NCBI GenBank assembly: GCA_964558655.1
Contig: CAZLEX010000021.1
Location: 1-28,151 of the forward strand
Direction of reading: 5' to 3'
DNA: 28,151 nt
Origin: RGIG6353 sp964558655
GTDB lineage: Bacteria > Bacillota > Clostridia > Oscillospirales > SIG627
Numbering within the stretch: position 1 is the stretch's first letter; each line of letters begins with the position of its first letter. This document shows, in pieces, positions 21,993 to 28,151 of the stretch. The notes beneath the pieces were generated by a model, which saw nothing but the letters and a program-made list of their open reading frames with translations, searched no databases and was not told the origin of the DNA. A program made the position numbers and the translations under genes.

Positions 21993-22175
21993 TTACAGAT
22001 TGTTTTTGCATTTTTCCGAATGTGGACAGTTATAGGCACTCATACATTTGAAACATTCAGATTCACCGTCAATGGTTTGCATTACAATAACATTATCGCC
22101 TATTTGAGAACAAAATCTCTCGGTAATCTGCCGAAAATGTATGCACTTCTTTTGCACTTCTTTTTCTTGTGTCAT
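21993..22175 (-). CDS. Small cysteine-rich protein
   Basis: 60 residues with six cysteines (11, 22, 41, 44, 50, 56) and nearby histidines, including SECFKCMSAYNC and PHSEKC, suggesting a zinc or iron-sulfur knuckle. The ribosome binding site GGGAGTG at the right distance supports a real gene. It lies 55 bases downstream of the TtcA-type gene on the same strand and so is probably co-transcribed with it; a metal- or sulfur-handling role beside a sulfur-transfer enzyme would be sensible, but is only inference. No family is recognised. Confidence 0.7.
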   Translation of the reverse strand: MTQEKEVQKKCIHFRQITERFCSQIGDNVIVMQTIDGESECFKCMSAYNCPHSEKCKNNL

Positions 22176-22230
22176 TTTATCACTCCCATATTATGTCATT
22201 TTAATATTAGTATATGAGAGTTTAGCCGTT

Positions 22231-22947
22231 TTATTTACGGTAACCGGAAATTTCAGAACGCTCTATTGCACCGAAAACTTTATTTTTTACATCGGGTATC
22301 TTTTTTTCGATTTCTGAAATTTTCATTTTGACATTTTCTCTTTCGGTAAAACCGTCGGCCGGACATAATTTCGGAAGCAACGGTAAGTTCTCTTTTGACG
22401 AAAAATAGCGAATATCTTTTTCCGGAGTATATATCAGCGGTCTGATACAGGTGATACCCGTTCTGTCAAGATATGTGACGGGAGAAAAAGTCGATATATT
22501 CCCCGCAAAAAATATATTCATGAAAAAAGTTTCTATAACATCGTCTTTGTGATGCCCCAACGCCACTTTATTACAGCCGAGAGCCTCTGCTGCGTCGTTG
22601 AGGGCTCCCCTCCTCATTCTCGAACAGAGCGAACAGGGAGAATCCTCTTTTCTGACATCAAAAATAATCTGAGATATTTGAGTTTTAATTACATAATACG
22701 GAACATCTAAGCTTTTGCAAAATGCTTCAACGGCTGAATAATCGGCTCCGTCAAATCCCATATCGATTGTTATGCCTATCACTTCAAAAGGCTTTGTATA
22801 AAACTTTTTTAAATGTGCAAGAGAGGCAACAAGCGTGAGAGAATCTTTGCCGCCGGAAATTCCTACGGCAATTTTATCACCCGATGAAATCATTTCATAA
22901 TTGTCTACCGCTCTGCGTGTGTAACTTAATATGCGTTTAATATTCAT
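22231..22947 (-). CDS. TtcA-type tRNA 2-thiolation enzyme (PP-loop ATPase)
   Basis: 238 residues. PP-loop SGGKDS (31-36) for ATP activation of the target base; CSLC (Cys105, Cys108) followed by RMRRG, and a third cysteine (Cys195 in LPKLCPADGF). In TtcA these three cysteines hold a 4Fe-4S cluster and the enzyme makes 2-thiocytidine at tRNA position 32. LGHHKDDVIETFFMNIFF and the RPLIY block are the other family marks. E. coli TtcA is longer; this compact form is common in Clostridia, and related thiolases for other bases exist, so no symbol is assigned. GAGGAA precedes the start. Confidence 0.88.
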   Translation of the reverse strand: MNIKRILSYTRRAVDNYEMISSGDKIAVGISGGKDSLTLVASLAHLKKFYTKPFEVIGITIDMGFDGADYSAVEAFCKSLDVPYYVIKTQISQIIFDVRKEDSPCSLCSRMRRGALNDAAEALGCNKVALGHHKDDVIETFFMNIFFAGNISTFSPVTYLDRTGITCIRPLIYTPEKDIRYFSSKENLPLLPKLCPADGFTERENVKMKISEIEKKIPDVKNKVFGAIERSEISGYRK

Positions 22948-22979
22948 TGTTATTCCTCTTTAATGTTTTTAACCGTTAC

Positions 22980-23008
22980 ATTATAAATGCGAATTGATTT
23001 CTTGTCAA
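22980..23008 (-). promoter_or_regulatory. SigmaA promoter of the TtcA-type operon
   Basis: On the minus strand perfect TTGACA (23008-23003), a 17-base spacer and perfect TATAAT (22985-22980). Confidence 0.88.
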
Positions 23009-23040
23009 TAAAAAACAACAAATTTCTTTGAACCGTGCGT

Positions 23041-23074
23041 GAGAAAAAACGAGATAAAAAGAGAAAAAACGAGA
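23041..23074. repeat. A-rich direct repeat upstream of the ribosomal promoter
   Basis: GAGAAAAAACGAGA occurs at 23041-23054 and 23061-23074, a 20-base period (about two helical turns), followed by more A-rich DNA up to the rplM promoter. It may be a bent or UP-like activating element. Confidence 0.5.
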
Positions 23075-23120
23075 AAATTAAAGATAATTAAAAATAAATT
23101 GTTTTTTTGACAAAAATGTG

Positions 23121-23149
23121 TTGACAAAACCGCCCTGCTCGGTTATAAT
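23121..23149 (+). promoter_or_regulatory. SigmaA promoter of rplM-rpsI
   Basis: Perfect TTGACA (23121-23126), a 17-base spacer and perfect TATAAT (23144-23149). A second TTGACA lies at 23107-23112. Confidence 0.92.
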
Positions 23150-23186
23150 GTACTGGTAAATAAAACAAATTTCGGAGGAAAACATA

Positions 23187-23618
23187 ATGTCAACATTTAT
23201 GGCAAAAGCGGAAACCGTTGAACGCAAGTGGTATGTCATTGACGCCGAAGGAAAGACACTCGGTAAAGTTGCGGTAATGGCAGCCGACATTCTTCGCGGT
23301 AAGCACAGACCTGAATTTACGCCTCATGTTGATTGCGGTGAATATGTAATCGTTGTCAATGCGGCTAAAATTGTTCTTACAGGTAAAAAATTGGAACAGA
23401 AGAAGTACAGATATCATTCCGGTTATATCGGAGGACTCAAAGAGATATCTTATAAAATCCTTATGGAAAAGAATCCCGAAAAGGCAGTTTCTCTTGCGGT
23501 TAAGGGAATGCTTCCCCATAACTCTATAGGTGCAAAGAGTCTTACCCGTCTTAAAGTATATTCAGGTGCAGAACACACTCAGCAGGCTCAGAAGCCGATC
23601 GCTGTTGATGTTAAATAA
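23187..23618 (+). CDS. rplM: 50S ribosomal protein L13
   Basis: 143 residues, the usual length. KWYVIDAEGKTLGKVAVMAADILRGKH, VIVVNAAKIVLTGKK and KGMLPHNSIGAKSLTRLKVYSG are standard L13 blocks. It binds 23S rRNA early in large-subunit assembly. CGGAGGAAAAC precedes the start. rpsI follows after 20 bases, the classical gene pair. Confidence 0.98.
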   Translation: MSTFMAKAETVERKWYVIDAEGKTLGKVAVMAADILRGKHRPEFTPHVDCGEYVIVVNAAKIVLTGKKLEQKKYRYHSGYIGGLKEISYKILMEKNPEKAVSLAVKGMLPHNSIGAKSLTRLKVYSGAEHTQQAQKPIAVDVK

Positions 23619-23638
23619 TTAGGGGGAGGAACAGAAAT

Positions 23639-24046
23639 ATGAATTATACAAGTGCAAAGCCCTACTTCTACGGTACGGGCAGAAGAAAAAAATCCATTGC
23701 GAGAGTTCGCCTCTATCCCGGAACCGGTGCTGTCACAATAAATAAGCGTGATATCAACGATTATTTCGGACTTGAAACACTTAAGCTCGTTGTTAATCAG
23801 CCCTTTGCTGTTACTTCTACCGAAGGAAAGTTTGATGTTGTTTGTACTGTTGTCGGAGGCGGTGTTTCCGGTCAAGCAGGTGCAATCCGTCACGGTATCG
23901 CCCGTGCACTTGATCAAGCTTCAAGAGAAGATTATCATTTGATTCTTAAGAAAGCGGGACTTCTCACCCGTGACCCGAGAATGAAGGAGAGAAAGAAATA
24001 CGGTCTCAAAGCCGCTCGTCGTGCTCCTCAGTTCTCAAAGAGATAA
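23639..24046 (+). CDS. rpsI: 30S ribosomal protein S9
   Basis: 135 residues. YGTGRRKKSIARVRLYPGTG, VVGGGVSGQAGAIRHGIARAL, and the tail GLLTRDPRMKERKKYGLKAARRAPQFSKR, whose last residues reach the ribosomal P site. GGGGGAGG precedes the start. The 3' end of rpsI is a known insertion site for some integrative elements in streptococci, which matters because a restriction system follows directly. Confidence 0.98.
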   Translation: MNYTSAKPYFYGTGRRKKSIARVRLYPGTGAVTINKRDINDYFGLETLKLVVNQPFAVTSTEGKFDVVCTVVGGGVSGQAGAIRHGIARALDQASREDYHLILKKAGLLTRDPRMKERKKYGLKAARRAPQFSKR

Positions 24047-24064
24047 TTATTTTATCGAAGAAAT

Positions 24065-24104
24065 GGCTTGTTTACAGGGTTTCGCCTTGTGGCAAGCCTT
24101 TTTT
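24065..24104 (+). terminator. Terminator behind rpsI
   Basis: GGCTTG (24065-24070) pairs with CAAGCC (24093-24098); the segment between can form a further short stem (ACAGG with CCTTGT), and TTTTTT follows. Confidence 0.75.
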
Positions 24105-24243
24105 GATGTCCGGGAGTCCCCAAAATATAATTTTGAACAGACAAAAGATAAAAAATATCGAAACACCGTCGAAATATTATTTACCGACATCGCACCGGAA
24201 ATTCACAGCTTAATTTCCGTTAGCAATATGTAGGAGGAACAAA
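24105..24243 (+). other. Intergenic stretch between rpsI and the McrBC system
   Basis: No gene is supported here. A plus-strand frame crosses it but begins inside rpsI in another frame and has no ribosome binding site. TTGAAC near 24133 followed 17 bases later by TATCGA is the only promoter-like pair and is weak. GTAGGAGGAAC at its end is the strong ribosome binding site for the next gene. Confidence 0.4.
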
Positions 24244-25260
24244 ATGAAACCTTTATTTGAAACAAATACCGAGCGATACACTTGGGTAAATTTCTATACG
24301 GAATTTGCAACAAAATTGTTGGAATATAAAAGCAACAGACAGACTTTAATTTCAAAATTAAAAAGAGTTTTTGAAAATGCGGGAATAAATTTACCTAAAC
24401 TTGAAATTGACATTAATATAATAGACATTGACCCATTTACAATATTTGCAACATTTAACAGGGGTTGAAAAGTTGAAAACAATATAATTCTTGTAAAGTC
24501 TTTTGCAAAAGAATTTGATATAAATGCTCCCATACCCACAAACTTTGACGGTATCCCGGTTGTTATGCCACTTCACGCAGCCTTTTATTATTGGGTTGAT
24601 GAACGAGGCGAAAATGACATAGATAATCTGTGGGACTTATTTGAAACAGCAATAAATTATGCAGACAGAAGCAAAGCGGAATTTGAGGAAAAATTCACAC
24701 ATCTTTTTGATACCGTAAAAACTCAAAAAGGCGTCAAGTGGAACATTACAATGGGGCTTTATTGGATAAGGCCGAACTCATTTATGAATTTAGATTCTGT
24801 AAACAGACAATTTTTGATTAACAATGATTTATTATGTGAAATAAAAAACAGCAAAAAGAAAGAGATAACAGATGTTCCGAGCGGAAAAGAATATATTGAA
24901 CTGATTAAAAAGTGTAAAGAAACTTTTGTGGAATATAACTCTTTTGCAGAGCTCTCCCATTCGGCGTGGTATTTAGCAACTTCTCCGGAAACCAAAGACG
25001 CGTTTTGGCTTAATAATTCAAACGAAGATGAACCGAATATTTCCAAAGCGGAATTTTTGAAATGGTTTAAACCGCTTATTACAGCACTTCGCGATTTGGG
25101 TGGAAAAGCAACTCCGAAAGAAGCAAGAGAAAGAATTATTGAAAATGAGAAACTGTCGGAAGAAGTTATTTCCGAAACACGAGGAAAAACGAATATAAAC
25201 AAATTTGAAAATGAGGTTTTTTGCGAGAAATTATCTTGTTTACGGCGGGTATATAGATAA
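24244..25260 (+). pseudogene. McrB N-terminal part, interrupted by an in-frame stop and ending in a frameshift
   Basis: The start follows TAGGAGGAAC. The frame reads well (WVNFYTEFATKLLEY, DIDPFTIFATFNRG) until TGA at 24466-24468, then continues unchanged in the same frame (NNIILVKSFAKEF, NFDGIPVVMPLHAAFYYW, DIDNLWDLFETA, KGVKWNITMGLYWIRP), as it does in related proteins from memory, where FN-x-G is followed by I-x-x-EN. No ribosome binding site allows a restart, the first later ATG being at 24565. The last part, FLKWFKPLITALRDLGGKATPKEARE, begins an Mrr-type winged helix. Near 25217 a T6 run shifts the frame, and the in-frame continuation is nonsense to the stop at 25260. The part probably recognises modified DNA. 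Either this is a decaying gene or the sequence contains errors. Confidence 0.85.
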
Positions 25261-26764
25261 TTCCGAAAGAATGATATGGAAACTTACCCCTGAAGGATTT
25301 ACAGTCGATATGACTGATGAATTGGCTTCTGAAATATTTAAACAAGGAATTAAGCGAATAAAAAGAAAAGAGGATAAAGATAATTTGGGAGATGAAAAAA
25401 ACGATACCGTTCGTTATTGGTTATACTCTCCCGGAAGCAATGCCGGCAAGTGGGAAGAATTTTACAATAAAGGAATAATGGGGATTGGATGGGGTGAAAT
25501 CGGAGAACTTGATATATTCACTTCCAAAGAAGAAATCAAAGAAAAAATGAAAGAATGTTATGACTCAACCCTTTCTTATAGGAATGATGCACTTGCCGTG
25601 TGGCAGTTTTCCAAAGAAATGAAACAAGGCGATATTGTTTTTGTAAAAAAGGGTATGAAAATGATCGTCGGCAAGGGTGTTATTGAATCCGATTACGAAT
25701 TTGACGACCAAGTTACCGATACTTACAATAATGTTCGCAAGGTTAAATGGACGCATAAGGGCGAATGGAAACATCCGGGACAAGCCACTATGAAAACATT
25801 AACCGATATAACACAATATACCGATTATATCAAAAAATTAAATGCACTTTTTGATGATGAAACAATGGAAAATGCCGAAGAAAAAGAAATTATTTACGAA
25901 ACATATTCAAAAGAGAATTTTTTGAACGAGGTTTATATTTCTTCTGAAAAATATGATGCTTTGGCAAATGCTTTAAAACGCAAGAAAAATATTATTTTGC
26001 AAGGTGCACCGGGTGTGGGAAAAACATTTACGGCAAAGAGATTAGCGTATTCAGTTATGGGTGTCAAAGATAGAGAAAGAGTAAAAATAGTGCAATTTCA
26101 TCAAAGTTATTCTTACGAAGACTTTATTATGGGTTACAGACCTGTTGAAAGTGGCGGATTTGAATTACATAAAGGTGTGTTTTATGAATTTTGCAAAAAT
26201 GCCAGTGACGATAAGGAAAATGATTATTTCTTCATTATAGACGAAATAAACAGAGGAAATTTGAGTAAAATCTTTGGCGAATTGTTTATGCTTATTGAAG
26301 CCGATAAAAGAGAAATTGAACTTGATTTACTGTACTCAAATGAAAGATTTTCAATTCCCGAAAATTTGCATATAATCGGAATGATGAACACTGCCGACAG
26401 AAGTTTGGCTATGCTCGACTATGCACTACGCCGCCGTTTTGCATTTTTCGAATTTGAGCCCGCATTTGATAACGAACAATTCAAAGAATATCGAGATTTA
26501 AAAAACAATACAAAATTTAATAATTTAATTAGTTGCGTAAAAGAATTAAATAATAAAATTTCAAAAGATGAAAGCTTGGGAAAAAGTTTTAGAATAGGTC
26601 ATAGTTATTTTTGCACCGAAGAGCCGATAACAGATGAATGGCTTTCTTCAATTGTGGACTTTGAAATTATTCCGCTTTTGAATGAGTATTGGTTTGATGA
26701 ACCTGCAGAAATTGATGATTGGAGCAAAAGATTAAGGAAGTGTATTAAAAATGATTCCCATTAA
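25205..26764 (+). CDS. mcrB: McrB C-terminal part: EVE-like module and AAA+ GTPase (joined to the preceding frame by a frameshift)
   Basis: Continues the preceding frame; the ATG at 25205 lies inside it with no ribosome binding site, so this is not a separate gene. First the end of the winged helix (ARNYLVYGGYIDNS, IWKLTPEG), then a PUA/EVE-like module of about 140 residues (YWLYSPGSNAGKWEEFYNKG, GIMGIGWGEIG, KQGDIVFVKKG), which in such proteins reads modified bases. Then the McrB motor: Walker A GAPGVGKT (267-274 counted from this ATG), Walker B FFIIDEINRGNLSKIFGEL (Asp346, Glu347), and the McrB signature MMNTADRS (393-400) followed by LRRRF. McrB uses GTP to translocate DNA and to activate the McrC nuclease. 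The gene end overlaps mcrC by 14 bases. Confidence 0.9.
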   Translation: MKMRFFARNYLVYGGYIDNSERMIWKLTPEGFTVDMTDELASEIFKQGIKRIKRKEDKDNLGDEKNDTVRYWLYSPGSNAGKWEEFYNKGIMGIGWGEIGELDIFTSKEEIKEKMKECYDSTLSYRNDALAVWQFSKEMKQGDIVFVKKGMKMIVGKGVIESDYEFDDQVTDTYNNVRKVKWTHKGEWKHPGQATMKTLTDITQYTDYIKKLNALFDDETMENAEEKEIIYETYSKENFLNEVYISSEKYDALANALKRKKNIILQGAPGVGKTFTAKRLAYSVMGVKDRERVKIVQFHQSYSYEDFIMGYRPVESGGFELHKGVFYEFCKNASDDKENDYFFIIDEINRGNLSKIFGELFMLIEADKREIELDLLYSNERFSIPENLHIIGMMNTADRSLAMLDYALRRRFAFFEFEPAFDNEQFKEYRDLKNNTKFNNLISCVKELNNKISKDESLGKSFRIGHSYFCTEEPITDEWLSSIVDFEIIPLLNEYWFDEPAEIDDWSKRLRKCIKNDSH

Positions 26765-27800
26765 AAACATTTATTATATGCTTTCGTATGCTTTTTCGGA
26801 ATTGCAAACAAGTCAATATAAAAGCATTGAAACGGAAATTTTTAAAAATATGTCAGACATTTGTGCGGCTATACTGATAAAGGGTGTTTCTTTGCAAATC
26901 AAACGAGGAATACATAAAGATTATGTTGAAACAAGCGAAGCATTGTCCACACCAAAAGGAAAGATAAATGTATCAGAGTCGGTAAAAACTTTAAGTATAA
27001 AAAAACAACAGCTTTATTGCATTTATGATGACTTTTCGGTCAATTCATATTTGAACAAAATAATTAAATCAACAATACTGCGATTGATAAAAGCTAATAT
27101 TGAATTAAAAAGAAAAAAGGAACTCAAAAAGCTCTTGATGTATTTCTCGGAGGTTGATGTCATTGACTTATATAATGCAAATTGGAATTTTAGATATAAC
27201 CGTAATAATAAAACATACAGACTTTTGATTTCAATTTGTTATATGGTTGTTAAAGATTTAATTCAATCACAAATGGACGGCAAAGTAAAAGTTATTGACT
27301 TTTTGGATGAGCAAAGGATGTGCCGACTATACGAAAAATTTATTCTTGAATATTACAAAAAAGAGAGGCCTGAGATAAATGCTAATGCAAGCAAAATTGA
27401 ATGGCAGTTAGCAGATGGTGAAAGCTTTGATATGTTGCCGGAAATGCAAAGTGACATTATGTTGTCCGATAAGAACGGAGAAAATATTTTGATTATTGAC
27501 GCAAAGTATTACGAACATACAACACAGGTTAATTATGATAAACATACATTACATTCAAACAACTTATACCAAATATTTACTTATGTTAAAAACAAGGAGT
27601 TTGAATTAAAAAACAAGCCTCATAAGGCTGTATCCGGTATGCTTTTGTATGCAAAAACAGACGAAGAAATACAACCGAATAATGAATACACCATGAGCGG
27701 AAACAAAATAAGTGTTAAAACATTGGACTTAAACTGTAATTTTGAAGAAATAAAAGAACAGTTAAATCAAATTGCTGATATATCAAAAATTCATAGATAA
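26751..27800 (+). CDS. mcrC: McrC nuclease subunit of a type IV restriction system
   Basis: 349 residues. The N-terminal half is the McrB-contacting region (IPIKNIYYMLSYAF, then TPKGKINVSESV and YDDFSVNSYLNKIIKSTILRL); the C-terminal half is a PD-(D/E)xK nuclease with Asp235 in QSDIMLSD and Asp250-Ala-Lys252 in ILIIDAKYY, the arrangement known from E. coli McrC (D244, D257, K259). The YQIFTYVKNKEFE helix and GMLLYAKTDEE strand complete the fold. It cuts DNA carrying modified cytosine near McrB sites. It looks complete, unlike its partner. Its start lies within the last codons of mcrB. Confidence 0.95.
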   Translation: MIPIKNIYYMLSYAFSELQTSQYKSIETEIFKNMSDICAAILIKGVSLQIKRGIHKDYVETSEALSTPKGKINVSESVKTLSIKKQQLYCIYDDFSVNSYLNKIIKSTILRLIKANIELKRKKELKKLLMYFSEVDVIDLYNANWNFRYNRNNKTYRLLISICYMVVKDLIQSQMDGKVKVIDFLDEQRMCRLYEKFILEYYKKERPEINANASKIEWQLADGESFDMLPEMQSDIMLSDKNGENILIIDAKYYEHTTQVNYDKHTLHSNNLYQIFTYVKNKEFELKNKPHKAVSGMLLYAKTDEEIQPNNEYTMSGNKISVKTLDLNCNFEEIKEQLNQIADISKIHR

Positions 27801-27896
27801 TTTGCGTTGACTAAAGCTTCATATTGCTAAAGTAAAGGTATAGAAAAAAGCTATCAGCAGGAGACAATCCCAAATTTTGTGTAAAGGCTATACAAG

Positions 27897-27937
27897 ACCT
27901 CCAAGATAATGTATAATAAAAATATCATTTTGGAGGT
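27897..27937 (+). promoter_or_regulatory. IS promoter inside a hairpin that masks the transposase ribosome binding site
   Basis: ACCTCCAA (27897-27904) pairs with TTGGAGGT (27930-27937), and the latter is the transposase Shine-Dalgarno. TATAAT (27912-27917) lies in the loop, so transcripts from this promoter would start after the left arm and leave the site free. Transcripts reading in from mcrC would carry both arms and be silent. The same logic is known from IS10 and IS50. Confidence 0.6.
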
Positions 27938-27943
27938 TTAATT

Positions 27944-28151
27944 ATGCCGCGTTACAAATTAAGTCCCGAAGAGCGGGCAGCGGAAAAGGAAAGAAAAGAA
28001 AATTTACGAAACATCATGAAAGGTCTTGATGTGAAGAATTTTGATGACCTGAAGGATGTATTCAAGCTCATGGTCGGAGAAATGCTCGAAAACGGTTTGG
28101 AGGGTGAGCTTGACGATGAGCTCGGCTACACAAAGTACGATTATCGCAACA
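27944..28151 (+). CDS. IS256-family (mutator type) transposase, cut by the window end
   Basis: The first 69 codons are visible: MPRYKLSPEERAAEKERKEN, then NIMKGLDVKNFDDLKDVFKLM and EMLENGLEGELDDELGYTKYDYR. The motif M-L-E-x-x-L-E-x-E-(L/M)-D-x-x-L-G-Y is the standard N-terminal block of IS256 transposases. The DDE catalytic domain lies beyond the window. TGGAGG lies seven bases before the ATG. Confidence 0.93.
   Translation, partial: MPRYKLSPEERAAEKERKENLRNIMKGLDVKNFDDLKDVFKLMVGEMLENGLEGELDDELGYTKYDYRN

Larger units (their letters stand above)
27863..28151 (+). mobile_element. IS256-family insertion sequence, left end
   Basis: GACAATCCCAAATTTTGTGT beginning near 27863 reads as the outer terminal inverted repeat; AATTTTGTGTAAA is the usual inner sequence of IS256-group ends. 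The transposase follows. The element runs beyond the window, so the right end and the target duplication (normally 8-9 bases) are unseen and the exact left border is approximate. It lies 62 bases behind mcrC. Confidence 0.75.

Noticed and set aside
24021..24233. 70-codon plus-strand frame crossing the rpsI terminator
   Set aside because: It begins in the wrong frame inside rpsI, reads through a terminator hairpin and lacks a ribosome binding site.
24466..24468. TGA read as Trp or selenocysteine in McrB
   Set aside because: Other genes here, such as galM, end with TGA directly followed by a terminator, so TGA is a stop; no recoding element is evident and the family does not need selenocysteine.
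24565..25260. Separate gene starting at the ATG at 24565
   Set aside because: No ribosome binding site, and the protein sequence is continuous with the part before the TGA in the same frame.

Overview
The window looks like a low-GC Firmicutes chromosome, most likely an anaerobic, spore-forming, gut-type Clostridia (perhaps Oscillospirales). Supporting signs are AT-rich intergenic DNA with strong Shine-Dalgarno sites and TTGACA-N17-TATAAT promoters, a SpoIVB sporulation protease, an oxygen-sensitive glycyl radical enzyme with its activase, and a Clostridia-style surface protein ending in an SPQTG sorting signal. The taxon is an inference; the window holds no rRNA or tRNA gene.

Left part (1-4820), accessory: the 3' part of a tyrosine recombinase cut by the window edge, with paired direct repeats behind it that could be integrase or attachment sites. 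A 700-base gene-poor stretch holds a terminator, a possible gene remnant, and an elaborate promoter and leader for a large cell-wall-anchored protein. That protein gene is frameshifted at a G4 run. It is followed by a nearly perfect 24-bp hairpin whose 3' arm carries the ribosome binding site of a 21-codon ORF resembling the start of TnpV-type transposon proteins.

Middle part (4900-24050), mostly core-like: a TetR-controlled four-gene operon for an ABC exporter-like system; an unassigned glycyl radical enzyme and activase, divergent from an AraC-type regulator across a perfect 11-bp inverted repeat; spoIVB divergent from aspartate kinase; a three-gene polar amino acid ABC importer with a hairpin over its promoter; a GtrA/GtrB-type polyprenyl-sugar pair; an endonuclease/exonuclease/phosphatase-family enzyme; a Dabb protein; a second GtrA overlapping an aldose 1-epimerase; a TtcA-type tRNA thiolase with a small cysteine-rich protein; and the ribosomal operon rplM-rpsI.

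Right part (24050-28151), accessory: directly behind rpsI lies a type IV (McrBC) restriction system. Its McrB gene carries both an in-frame stop and a frameshift, while McrC is intact. About 60 bases behind mcrC an IS256-family element begins and runs off the window; its leader hairpin is built to mask the transposase ribosome binding site in read-through transcripts.

The least ordinary items are the glycyl radical enzyme with Cys-Trp-Asp where relatives have Cys-x-Glu, together with its symmetrical operator; the regulatory region of the surface protein; the damaged McrBC; and the recurring use of hairpins that hide ribosome binding sites. I see no CRISPR array, and no system I could confidently call wholly new.
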